From Pithys albifrons albifrons (lineage: Eukaryota; Chordata; Aves; Passeriformes; Thamnophilidae), in assembly GCF_047495875.1 (NCBI RefSeq), contig NC_092461.1, positions 95,362,431 through 95,426,430 on the forward strand: 64,000 nt of DNA, given 5' to 3'. Numbering within the stretch: position 1 is the stretch's first letter; every line of letters starts with the position of its first letter. This document shows, piece after piece, positions 50,909-60,283 of the stretch. Position numbers and translations under genes: made by a program. The notes beneath the pieces are model-generated. The model saw only the letters and a program-made list of their open reading frames with translations, searched no databases and had not been told where the DNA came from.

Positions 50909-53900
50909 AAACTGATGCCTTGAAGTTTATAATGGGCTTAGTTAATAATTTTATTTCACAGCATATGGTAAAAGGACTCTATGCAGCACTGGTACAAAAC
51001 ATTAGGTTGCAAATAATTATACAACTAATTTAATTAATTAACTAAGTAATAATATTACTAAGAATACCAATACTACTACCAACAACAATAATAATATTAA
51101 TGAAAAGTATTATAATGATAGTAACAATGATGATATAATAATAATGACAATATTAAAATATTAAATAATAATAATTATTATAATGATGATGGATAATAGC
51201 AACTTATACTGGTAGTATTTTTATATTTCATGCTTGCTTCTAAATCTGAGGGACCTGTATTAAAGTGTATAACCAGAAAACAGCAGGACTATATTGGCCT
51301 TTGTTAGTAGTATGATTCTGTTACTCTCTACCTTTACTGCCTATTCCCAAAGGCAGAAAGGAAAAGGAAAATTTGAAAACATGGGAAATTAGGCCAAGTA
51401 TAAACATTCACTGCAGAGAACATACCAGAAAGTACTTTATTATTTGTATGCTTAATAATCATCATGTGCAACATCACAGATGATGAAAGCACTGAAATTG
51501 TCAGCAATTTATTATTGCTTTTGTTTTTAAAACAGAACCATCATCTTGAAAGTTTGGGCAAATATGCAGACCAGACTGTAGGGTTGACTGGGATCTTTCA
51601 GTTCCCTGTGAGTGTGTAGTCATGGGCAATGAGAATTAGATTATCATGGATCCCAGCTATGCCCACAGGAGTGTTCAGTTCTGGAAGCAATTAAAAATAA
51701 TTTTTCTGTTCCTCAGTACTGTCATCCCACACAATGACAAGTCTTTGAAAGTAAAACCTAAAACTCCTTACACATAATTATCTAGAACAAACTGATGAAA
51801 GAATTAAATATAAAGCATTCTGCTCAAAGACATTATCATCACTCTACAGTTCATTCCATCAGCACTGATTTGAAAATGCAGAAAGATAGGCAAAATATCC
51901 CATTCTCTCACAAAGCCCTTAAGGGACAGAGACAATGGTCTCAGACCCTTAAACTTCTTAATCTTTTTTTTTTCTTCCTTCTTATTTTATTTTTAATCTG
52001 GTTATCTTAACTCCATGCGTGTAGACCCAAGTAGAATATACAGAAATAAATAGACTTCAAAGGCTTAATGAAATTGTTCTGAAAAATAAAATAAAGCATT
52101 TAACCAATCATTTAAGATGTACTGACCTTTCATGTGATAAACAATTTTAGGTGTCTAAGCATTCCAATTTGTACTCTGACCAATGAAAGCCAATACTGGA
52201 AACCTTTTTATGGGATGACTGGCTTATAAAATTTGGTTCTTGCTTCTCTTAATAAAGTAAAATTGTTAGTTCAGCAACACAGTTGAATGTTTTGATGTAA
52301 CCTCTGCCCAGTTTTATTCAATGTGCTGTTTGTCATTTTCTTCAATGAAGTGAGAATTTTACCTCTTTGCTTTAGCTTGTCAGCTAAAGATTTCACATGC
52401 AAACTGTTGAAACAGAAGCTGAATGTGAATAAAGCTTCAGTCTTTAACTGTAAATCTTTTGCAATTTTGCTTCACTTATGCCAAATATAATGAGCCTGGA
52501 CTAGATTCTGTTCACTGTTTCATCAGTAAAGCTAAACTACTAAATTCAGGAGACTGCAGAAGAGTAATTGGAAGTGCATTTTACCCCTAAATGCTTCTGT
52601 AACTAATCTGTCAGTAGAAACCTGAATAATTTTCCAATATATATGCAAGATGAGCAGCATTGGCTGGACAAATTGAAAAAACAGACGTGTCATACTCTAC
52701 ATTCAGTTTGTTTTCATCTGCATCACACCTGTGGCAAGAACATTTACAATATAGGTGGTATATTTTGGTGAAGGGGAGAAAAATAGTTAATTTCTGATCA
52801 TGAAAGCATGTTTTTGGTTTTCAGCATATATATTCCTTTCCTAGAAGTTCATAATTATTTTAGCATAAGATATTTCTCTTTCATTTGAACATAAAAAATC
52901 TTAAATAGATAACAAAAAATAAGATAAAGCCCCATGAGATCAAGCCCATAACTCATGCTTTTTGGGGAGGCTACCTTACCAAGCACATCTGTGTAAACAC
53001 ATACTAATTTTCTCCATAGACTGTGCAGGGAGACAGTGTCCTTAACTCTTGATAGTTTTAGACTGAATTATGATAGACAAATACTGCTATGTGCATTTCC
53101 AATTCCATATTATTGTCTGGTGGACATAAAAATATAAGGATGTTTGTCTTTTCCAGACCCCATAAATATTTCTCATTGCCTCCCATAGAACCAAGTTGGT
53201 GTACTTATTTATCTTATTCTTTATAAAGAATAAGTTAAATTAATAAATGAGAATTTCCCAGAATATTCCACAGTGACAGCTCCCATCTTCAAATGCCCCT
53301 CAGATGTGGCACCTATTTCAACCACTGCAGCACTATTTCTACTTTCAGGGAGAAAATAGACCCATTAATAGATTTCTTGAACTAGGGACACACTTCAGCC
53401 ATAGCCTAGAAACACATTCAGAGAGGATAACTATCTGTACATTTTCTTAGTTCCCTGTACGAATTTCACAGAGGATGTTTGTTTCCTTATCAAGACACAG
53501 CTCAGTACTATGCAGAGCAGAGACTGACTGGGCTGCAGCAAGAAATCAGATGGATTTTCCATTGTTAAGATATTGCGGTAAGAGGTATTCTGCAAAAATC
53601 CATTTAAAAAAATGAAGGAAAATGGAATATATGATTACTCCTTTTTCTGCGTAGGAACATACTGTATGTACCTCAGCCTGTCACTTGCATTTGGGAGGTA
53701 CCCTCAATAGACCAATCCACAGATTATTTTCCTTAGCAATCTACCAGAGTTCAATAGGTTAATCAGCATGAATTTTTTTGGCTTTTTGTTTTTTTTTTTT
53801 CAGTTATTTTGCTTAGGGAAAGGTATTAGCCAGCCAATTTTGCCAAACAAAGGATCCCTTTTCCCTTAAAAAAACCCAAACCAAACCAAACGAAATCAAA

Positions 53901-54398
53901 CCAAAACATAAAAAAAATCCATCAGTCCAACCCAAGCAAGAACACCATTCCTTCGATATAACTATGAAAACTGCAATGCTGAAAATGTACCAAACACTTT
54001 TGATAGCTCAGGTCTATGAAACTGTCTTAGAAGACAGATATTTGGTAGAGAGACACCACACATTTTAATTAAAAACCTAATGAAATTATCAAATTATCTA
54101 TCAAATTCTGTTGGACTGAAAGTTACAATATGTGCCAATTATAAAAAGTTAATTAAAATTTCAAAATTAAATCAAAGTATATTAAATTTTATTGACAAAA
54201 TAACAAATATAGCTGCTTGTATAAGATTTTTTAGATAATTAATTCTTTATAGAGGAATCAGTAGCCTCTTGAAGAGTTCTGAAATAACAAAGCTACCAAA
54301 TATATTTTGAAAACATGCAAAAAAAAGTTGTAATGACATCTAGGTCATGCAAGGAATTGATTTGAACTCAAGATAGAAGGTCCATTGTAGTTCTATTA
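50909..54398. other. AT-rich stretch with AAT-rich low complexity
   Basis: No gene is seen. An imperfect AAT/ATT-rich zone covers about 51030-51200. A cluster of CCAAT boxes, TATAAAA and AATAAA lies at 52164-52256 (see findings). An A/C tract is at 53868-53920. Confidence 0.5.
51030..51200. repeat. Imperfect AAT-rich low-complexity zone
   Basis: Degenerate AAT, ATT and ATG units with few C or G. Confidence 0.8.
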
Positions 54399-54411
54399 AG
54401 ACTTTGTTTTA
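54399..54411. repeat. Putative left target-site duplication of composite SINE
   Basis: AGACTTTGTTTTA at 54399-54411 matches AGACCTTTTTTTA at 54780-54792 in 11 of 13 positions and brackets the GC-rich insert exactly. Confidence 0.6.
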
Positions 54412-54545
54412 TATCTATACGGCCAAACTTTGCGAACGAAGATTTGGGAAGAGCTCTCCCCACGTGGGGGTGGTGCCCTTCGAGCCTGCGCAGTGGATTT
54501 TTTTTAGGTGAGGCACAGCATGCGTAGAACTGGCCCCACTGTTTA

Positions 54546-54609
54546 AGTCCCGAGGTCCGTCTGCCACAGATGAGTGAGCTTGGACAGTGACAGTGAAGTC
54601 CTCGGGACT
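54546..54609. repeat. 10-bp-stem hairpin in SINE body
   Basis: AGTCCCGAGG (54546-54555) and CCTCGGGACT (54600-54609) are exact reverse complements around a 44-nt loop. Confidence 0.85.
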
Positions 54610-54612
54610 GTC

Positions 54613-54685
54613 ACAGCACCCGGTACTGACCGGGGCTGACCCTGCTGAGCACCCAAAGTCTGATGGGATCGGATGGCAGAGAGGC
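54613..54685 (-). other. 5S-rRNA-like module
   Basis: On the minus strand: GCCT..GCCAT, CCGATCCCATCAGAC, GCTCAGCAGGGTCAGCC, GGTCAGTAC and CGGGTGCTGT. These follow the order of vertebrate 5S rRNA (its 5' end, the GATC region, the A-box GCTAAGCAGGGTCGGGCC, GGTTAGTAC and the 3' CCGGGTGCTGT). Two internal parts are missing. The second gap, which removes most of the 5S C box, falls between two TAC triplets in 5S rRNA. It is a derived module, not a functional 5S gene. Confidence 0.65.
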
Positions 54686-54702
54686 ATTTAACTGCCCGGT
54701 AC

Positions 54703-54775
54703 GGTCTCCACTGAGACTTGAACTCACGACCTTGTGATCAGAGTCCGGAGTGCTCACCATTACACCACGGGACTG
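54703..54775 (-). other. tRNA-Gln-like module with Pol III A and B boxes
   Basis: On the minus strand AGTCCCGTGGTGTAATGG, then GAGCACTCCGGACTCTGA, then GAGTTCAAGTCTCAGTGG. It resembles vertebrate tRNA-Gln in the acceptor, D arm, the first half of the anticodon arm and the T arm. The A box TGGTGTAATGG (54757-54767) and B box AGTTCAAGTCT (54714-54724) fit the consensus. The 3' side of the anticodon stem no longer pairs, so this is a tRNA-derived promoter rather than a working tRNA. Confidence 0.7.
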
Positions 54776-54799
54776 CCCTAGACCTTTTTTTAGAGACTA

Positions 54800-56745
54800 T
54801 ATAATCATACAATGGTTTGGTTTGATTTGGAAGGGACCTTTCACTATTTTCTAGTTCCACAGGCAGGGACAGCTTCCAGTAGACCAGGTTGCTCAAAGCC
54901 CCATCCAACCTGGGCTTGAACATTTTCAAGGTTGGGGCACCCACAGCTTATCTGAGAAACCTGTGCCTCTGTCTCATCACCCTCATAGTGAAGAATTTAT
55001 TTCTCAAGTATAATCTAAACTTACTCTATTTCAGTTTAAAGCCATTCTTCCTTGTCCTATAACTACATGCTCTGGAAGAAAGTCACTCTCCATCTTTCCT
55101 GTAGGCCCCCTTCAGGTACTGGAAAGTTGCTATTATGTGATCCCAGTGTCTTCTGTTCTCCAGTCTGAACAACCCCATCTCTCCCATTCTCTCTTCATAG
55201 GAGAGGTGATCCATCCCTCTGATCACCTTCTCAATCTTCCTCTGGACTTTTCCAACGGGTCCATTTCTTTCCTGTGCTGAGGACTCCAGAGCTGGATGCA
55301 GTACTCCAGGTGGGATCTCACAAGAGAAGAAGGACAGAATTGACTCCCACAACCTGCTGCCCTTTGATGCAGCCCAGGATATGGCTGGCTTTTCGGGCTT
55401 CTCATTGCTGGGTCATATTCAGATTCTTGTCCACCAGCATCCCCAGGTCCAAGTCCTCAGGGCTGCTCTCAATTTGTTCTCTGTGCAGCCTATATTTGTG
55501 ATTGGGATTGTCTTGACCCAGGTGCAAGGGCCTTGCACCTAGGTGTTTTTGAACTTCATGAGGTTTGCACAGCCACACTCTCAAGACTCTGGTCAAGGTC
55601 CCTCTGGCATCCCTTCCTTCCAATGTGTTGATTGCACCTCACAGCTTGGTGTCATCAGTAAACTTGCTGAGGGTACATTAATCTCACTGTTCATGTCACC
55701 AAAAAAGTTGTTAAATAGAGCCAGTCTGGTTAAGTTTCCTGTCTTTCAGTAAGTTGGAATTTCACTGGACTGTCACAGCTTCCCAAATATGGTAATAGCT
55801 TAACAGCATCCTCTGTCAGATCCTTCAGGACCTACAGATACATCTCATCAGGTCCCATGGAAATACACACCTTCAGGTTTCTTTGATGGTCTTGAACCTT
55901 GTCTTCTACAAAAGGAAGTTTTCTGTTCTCCCAGTCCCTTCTTTTACCTTCTGCAACTCAGATGCTGTATCTGGAGCACTTGCTGGTGAAGAGTTAGGCA
56001 AAAAACCATTGAGCACCTCAGCCTTCTTTACATCCCAGGTAACCATATCTCCCATTTCCTTCCAAAATGTACACACGTTTCCCCTAGACTTTCTTGTTGC
56101 CCTTGACAAGCCTGTCCAGGTTTAATTCTATCAGGATATTAGCTTTCCTTTTATCTGTGGCTGTTCAGACAATTTCTTTGTATTCTTCCCAGGGTACCTG
56201 TGCTTGCTTACATCTTCTGTAGGTTCCTTTTATTGTTTGAGTTTGCTCAGGAACATCTTGGTCATCCACACAGGCCTCTTGTCATTTTTGCCTGACCTCC
56301 TCTTCTTTGGTATGTATCACTCCTGATGATTCTTAAATATCACCCAGCTTTCTTGCACCTCTTTCCCGTGCAGGGCTTTATCCCCTGGTACTGTACCAAG
56401 AAGATCATTGATGAGGCCAAAGTCTGCTCTCCTGAAGTCTAGGTTAGCAAGCTTGCTGTGCATCCTCCTCACAGCCTTAAGAATCCTGAACTCCTCCATT
56501 TTGAGGTCACTGCAGTCAAGGATGCTCTTGAGCTTCACATTTCTCATGAGTCCCTACTTGTTGGTGAGGGCAGGGTCCATCATAGCACCTCTTCTAGTTG
56601 GTTCTTCTACCATTTGGAGAAAAAAGAGTTGCCATTGATGCATTCCAGGAATCTCCTGGATTGCTTATGCCCTGCTATGTTGTCACTCTAACAGATAATT
56701 GGAGTAGCTGAAGTCACCCATGAAGACTAGTGAAGCTCCCACCTG
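54800..56745 (-). mobile_element. CR1 LINE, 2 kb, reverse-transcriptase core deleted
   Basis: The longest CR1 here. The 3' end (ATAATCATACAATGG, then TTGGAAGGGACC) is at the left. Moving right come the 3' UTR (GGTTGCTCAAAGCCCCATCC) and the ORF2 C-terminus: a minus frame at 55083-55352 contains SYEERMGEMGLFRLENRR, and 55223-55405 contains RSHLEYCIQLWSPQH. The RT C-terminal region follows. Near 55690-55750 the sequence jumps from the ADDTKL region to a much more upstream part of the ORF, so several hundred bases with the RT catalytic core are missing. The remaining part (CATCTCATCAGGTCCCATGG, AAGTCTGCTCTCCTGAAGTC, CATTCCAGGAATCTCCTGG) is the upstream ORF2 region. All frames are broken. Confidence 0.92.
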
Positions 56746-56789
56746 GGAAACTGCCCTTGGCTCACCAGCCTGAAAACTTGCATTTCACC

Positions 56790-57025
56790 CTTTGGTGAGT
56801 TGGGTTCAACTATCCTGACTGTATCCCCTTCTAAATTCTTGTGCACTCACAGCCTACTTGCTGGCAGAGCAGTGTGAGCGGTAGAAAAGACTTTGATACC
56901 ATGTGAGCAGTGCTTAGCAATGGCTAAAACAGTGGTGGGTTATCAAAACTGTCTTCACTAAAAATTCAAAACATAATACTATGGAAGATCATATAGAGAA
57001 AATTAACACTAGCTCAGTTGATGCC
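56790..57025 (-). mobile_element. LTR fragment, same ERVL-type family as 44791
   Basis: Aligns with the right-hand 240 bp of the LTR at 44791-45369: TTGTGCACTC, CTTGCTGGCAGAGCAG, GTGAGCAGTGCTTAGCAATG and GAGAAAATTAACAC. It is truncated, with no target duplication, and more diverged than that copy. It sits directly next to the 5' end of the CR1. Confidence 0.8.
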
Positions 57026-59537
57026 ATACACTACTGTAGTGAAAAAAAAATAGACATTTTAATTCTATTCATGAGAACATTTCTTCTGCTTTTTTTTTTT
57101 GGCGAATAAAACTCTTATCCAGGAAAATCATTAGTAATTACATTGTATAAATTTAACTTGCAGTCCTTTTTTCTCTTCTTTAGTCCTTTACCCCAAATAG
57201 GATGCATATAAATTATGAAATATGGCTGTCAATTTTAGATACGTTAATGTTAAAGACACCTTTGTGCCTATCAGTCAGCACCTTTGCTTTAACCCTGTGA
57301 TCTGGCAGATTGATGCATGCTCAGACAGCTGTCCTGCTGTGGTGTTAATCAGATGAGAACGATCCTGCTGGGAGTTGTGGTAATTACAGTGGGATAGCTC
57401 ATCTCTTCCTGAATTCTCTCCATGCCTTCATTTTTTCTTAAGAGCAATAGTGATCTAATTAAAAAGAAATGTTAATTATGTCAGTTTATCATGTCTTGAC
57501 AAGTTAGTTTAATGTTAGCTATCAGTGCAAGACTTCCCACTAGCAACTTTTCAAGTTCAACAGTTCCCTCTTTTCCTTGATGTCAGCTACTCTAAATATT
57601 TTACTCTGATGATACAATAGTAAAAACAAGAAGAAGATTTTCACATGTGTCTTGTTTGCCAATATTTAGGGAGCATCTGTTCGCTATTGACCTTGCAGTG
57701 CATTTTATAAACTCTCTCATAAGTATTTATAATTTCTTGATATTTTTAGAGCACAGCTTAGCAATGAGGTTTGAGAAAGTGCAAGTCAGAAACTCAGAGA
57801 GTCACATATTGGTTTAGACCTCTGCGTAGGTGAAGAAGTTGCACATCAAGGAAGAAGAGAAATTTTAATTTAGAATAAGACCAAACTAGTGCAAACTATT
57901 CACTCAAGTCCTTTTTAACAGCTTGCAATTTAATTTTTACTCAGATTCTCTAAGAAGTGTGTTGTATAAATTCAAGATAGCATAAATTCTTCTGATTTAT
58001 ATCTTATTGTCAGTTGTGATAAGTTATACATTTCCAATAATAATGAATATTTAGTTATATATCTTATTTAATTTCAATTTCCAGACTTTTAGTTCTTATA
58101 AAACTAGAAATTTCATAATCAAAACTCTTCAGCTATGTTAATTCCTCTAAATAAAATTAATGCAGGTGTTCCAATCATTTGCTTCACATTGTTTGTTTAC
58201 ACTAGCAGTACTAAAGTAACTGAGCTTATGAGGAACATTTAGAGAATTCAGTTAAAATATCTGAAGTAATTAGCACCCATGTAATAAACACAAGATTATA
58301 AGCTTTTAACTTTATCACTCTTCATGTTAGTTCTTATAGTGCTGCAAGTGATGATATCTATGAGCTAAGAGGTATAAGACTGGATTGTGACCTTTGACTG
58401 CATTTGTGAAATACTTCTTAGAAAAGGATGAACATTTTCAGAAACAAAGATCCTGGATCATTGTTTCACTGCAGTAGCTAAAAAAAACCAAAACAAAAAA
58501 AAAAAACAAGCAAAGAAAAGTTGAAGGCCTGTAAAACATAATTGGGGTTACTGTAACTGAAATTTTCTTCCTCACAACAGATTCCAGTAATCTCTCCACC
58601 TATGTATTTAAGAAACAAATTTTATCAGTGTAGCCATCAACACTGTATAAATATTTGTCAGAGTAAACACATATCAAATTTAAATGGAAGTCCATTGTAG
58701 GCAGTATGGATATCAAAACTGAAATCCAGCTAAGGATTGCTCATCTACAAAGGCTTCAAAATTATTGTACCTTTTGAGTACAGTACATTTTGAGCTGTTT
58801 TTAATTCTGTAATTATAAATTTAGAAATATATTTATATTTTTATAGAAATGTGAAAAAATTACACAAAATATATTTATTATATAAAAATGACAATTTATC
58901 TTTCCAGAAATTCTAGGATTAAATTTCCTTGAAGTTGGTGAGTAAAGGTAACATCATTAGGCTCTAGTGAAACTTTGACTTTCTTGAGTAATGTTTTTTG
59001 AATGATTCCTGAGATCTCAGCTGATTATCCTGTGAAGTTTCAGACCTCAGAACTATTCAGTTAGCATGGATGCTGAGACCTGTGAGAATGAGGGATACAG
59101 GCAGCAGGATGGGTGAAAAGACAGATAGACAAATGGACATTTATGTCTTTATGTAGGAAGACAATGTATACATATTAATTCTTGACACACAAAAATAATG
59201 AAGAGATGTTTAGAAATCATTTAACAAGTAGGGGTTTTTTTAAAAAAATGTAAATATAAAAAACTAATTCAATGTCCAATCAAACAGATTTATATGACAG
59301 ATCAACTTTCAATCATTTTCAGATTAACTTTTATTTGCAGTCAGATTATTTTAACTTTTTCCTCAAATTAGCTAATATTCAACTGCACAGCTGAGCTCAA
59401 CCCACAGAAAAACATACTTTAGCCATTGAAGAAAACAATTTGAAAACATCAAGAAATACTTGCAATGCATTATAGTTCACACAGATTTCAAAACCTGCAG
59501 CTCTCAAGTCACAGACTTGACCTAGTAATAGGGTTGT
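57026..59537. other. Unannotated AT-rich stretch
   Basis: No repeat family is recognised. The part at about 57240-57480, with several TAATTA/AATTAA motifs and balanced composition, could be old single-copy sequence, but conservation cannot be judged here. An A/C tract lies at 58480-58512. Confidence 0.45.
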
Positions 59538-60283
59538 TGTGGTGGGATGACCTTGGCTGGATGCCAGGTGCTTATTAAGCCACTTTATCACTCCTCCTCA
59601 ACAGGACAGGGGGCAAAAAAATCAACAAAAAGCTCATGAGTTGACATAAGGACAGTGAGATCATCTGTCAACTATTATTATCGGAAAATAGACTAAATTT
59701 GGAAAAATTAATTTATTACCAATCAAATCAGAATAAGTTAGTGAGAAATAAAACCAAATCTTAAAACACCCACCCCCCACCTCTCTGTTTTTCCTGGGCT
59801 CAACTTCATTCTCTATTCATCTGCCTACTCTCCCTGAGCAGCACAGAGGGATGGGCAATGAAGACTGTGGTCAGATCACCACAGGTTGCCACTTTATCAC
59901 TCTTTTGCCCTGCTCCAATCCTCCATGAACTTCTCCAACATTTGTTCTTTCCACAGGCTGCAGTTCCTCACAAACTTCTCCAGCATGGGTCTTTTCCAGA
60001 GTGCAGTCCTCCAGGAATAGACTGCATGAGGGAGGGCCCTCATGAAATAACATGTCCTGCCAGGAGCCTTCTCCAGCACAGATTCTCCATGGGGTTATAG
60101 ATTCATTTAGGTGTATATGCACTTGCTTTGACATTGAGTCCTCTATGGGTTGCAGTGTGAATATCTACTTCACCATGGTGGTCTATGGGCTGCCTCACCA
60201 TGGCCTTCACTACAATCTGTAGAGGAATCTCTGCTTTGACACCTGGAACTCCTCCTGCCGCTTTCTTTACTGACCTTGGTGTG
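59538..60283 (-). mobile_element. LTR, truncated, with internal 42-46 bp tandem units
   Basis: At the left the plus strand reads TGTGGTGGGATGACCTTGG, then CTGGATGCCAGGTGC. This is the antisense of a common avian LTR 3' end (..GTCAACCCACCACA). AATAAA on the minus strand (from 59712-59717) supports the minus orientation. The right part has related units starting CCTCCATGAACTTCTCC (59920), CCTCACAAACTTCTCC (59966) and CCTCCAGG (60008). The match ends near GACCTTGGTGTGCA (60283), short of the expected LTR start, so it is 5'-truncated. Frames at 59858-60134 are incidental. Confidence 0.75.

Larger units (their letters stand above)
54412..54779 (-). mobile_element. Composite tRNA/5S-like SINE, family not recognised
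   Basis: A 368-bp GC-rich, CpG-rich insert in AT-rich DNA, read on the minus strand. A tRNA-like head (54703-54775) is followed by a 5S-rRNA-like segment (54613-54685). Next comes a body with a 10-bp-stem hairpin (54546-54609) and a tail with the palindrome CCCCACGTGGGG (54459-54470), AAATCTTCGTTCGCAAAG and a short ATAGATAT end. It is bracketed by a 13-bp imperfect duplication. A length of about 370 bp, an internal Pol III promoter and a retroposon-like duplication all suit a SINE. The tail is not the CR1 3' end, so another LINE (an RTE-type is my guess) would have to move it. The many CpGs argue for a fairly recent insertion. The frame at 54415-54687 is incidental. I do not recognise the family with confidence. 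Confidence 0.65.

Noticed and set aside
54613..54685. Functional 5S rRNA gene
   Set aside because: About 73 bp against roughly 120 bp, with two internal gaps including most of the C box.
54415..54687. 90-codon minus frame in the GC-rich insert
   Set aside because: It overlaps the 5S-like module and structured body of the SINE-like element; open by composition.
54703..54775. Functional tRNA-Gln gene
   Set aside because: The anticodon stem no longer pairs and the module is fused to other SINE parts.
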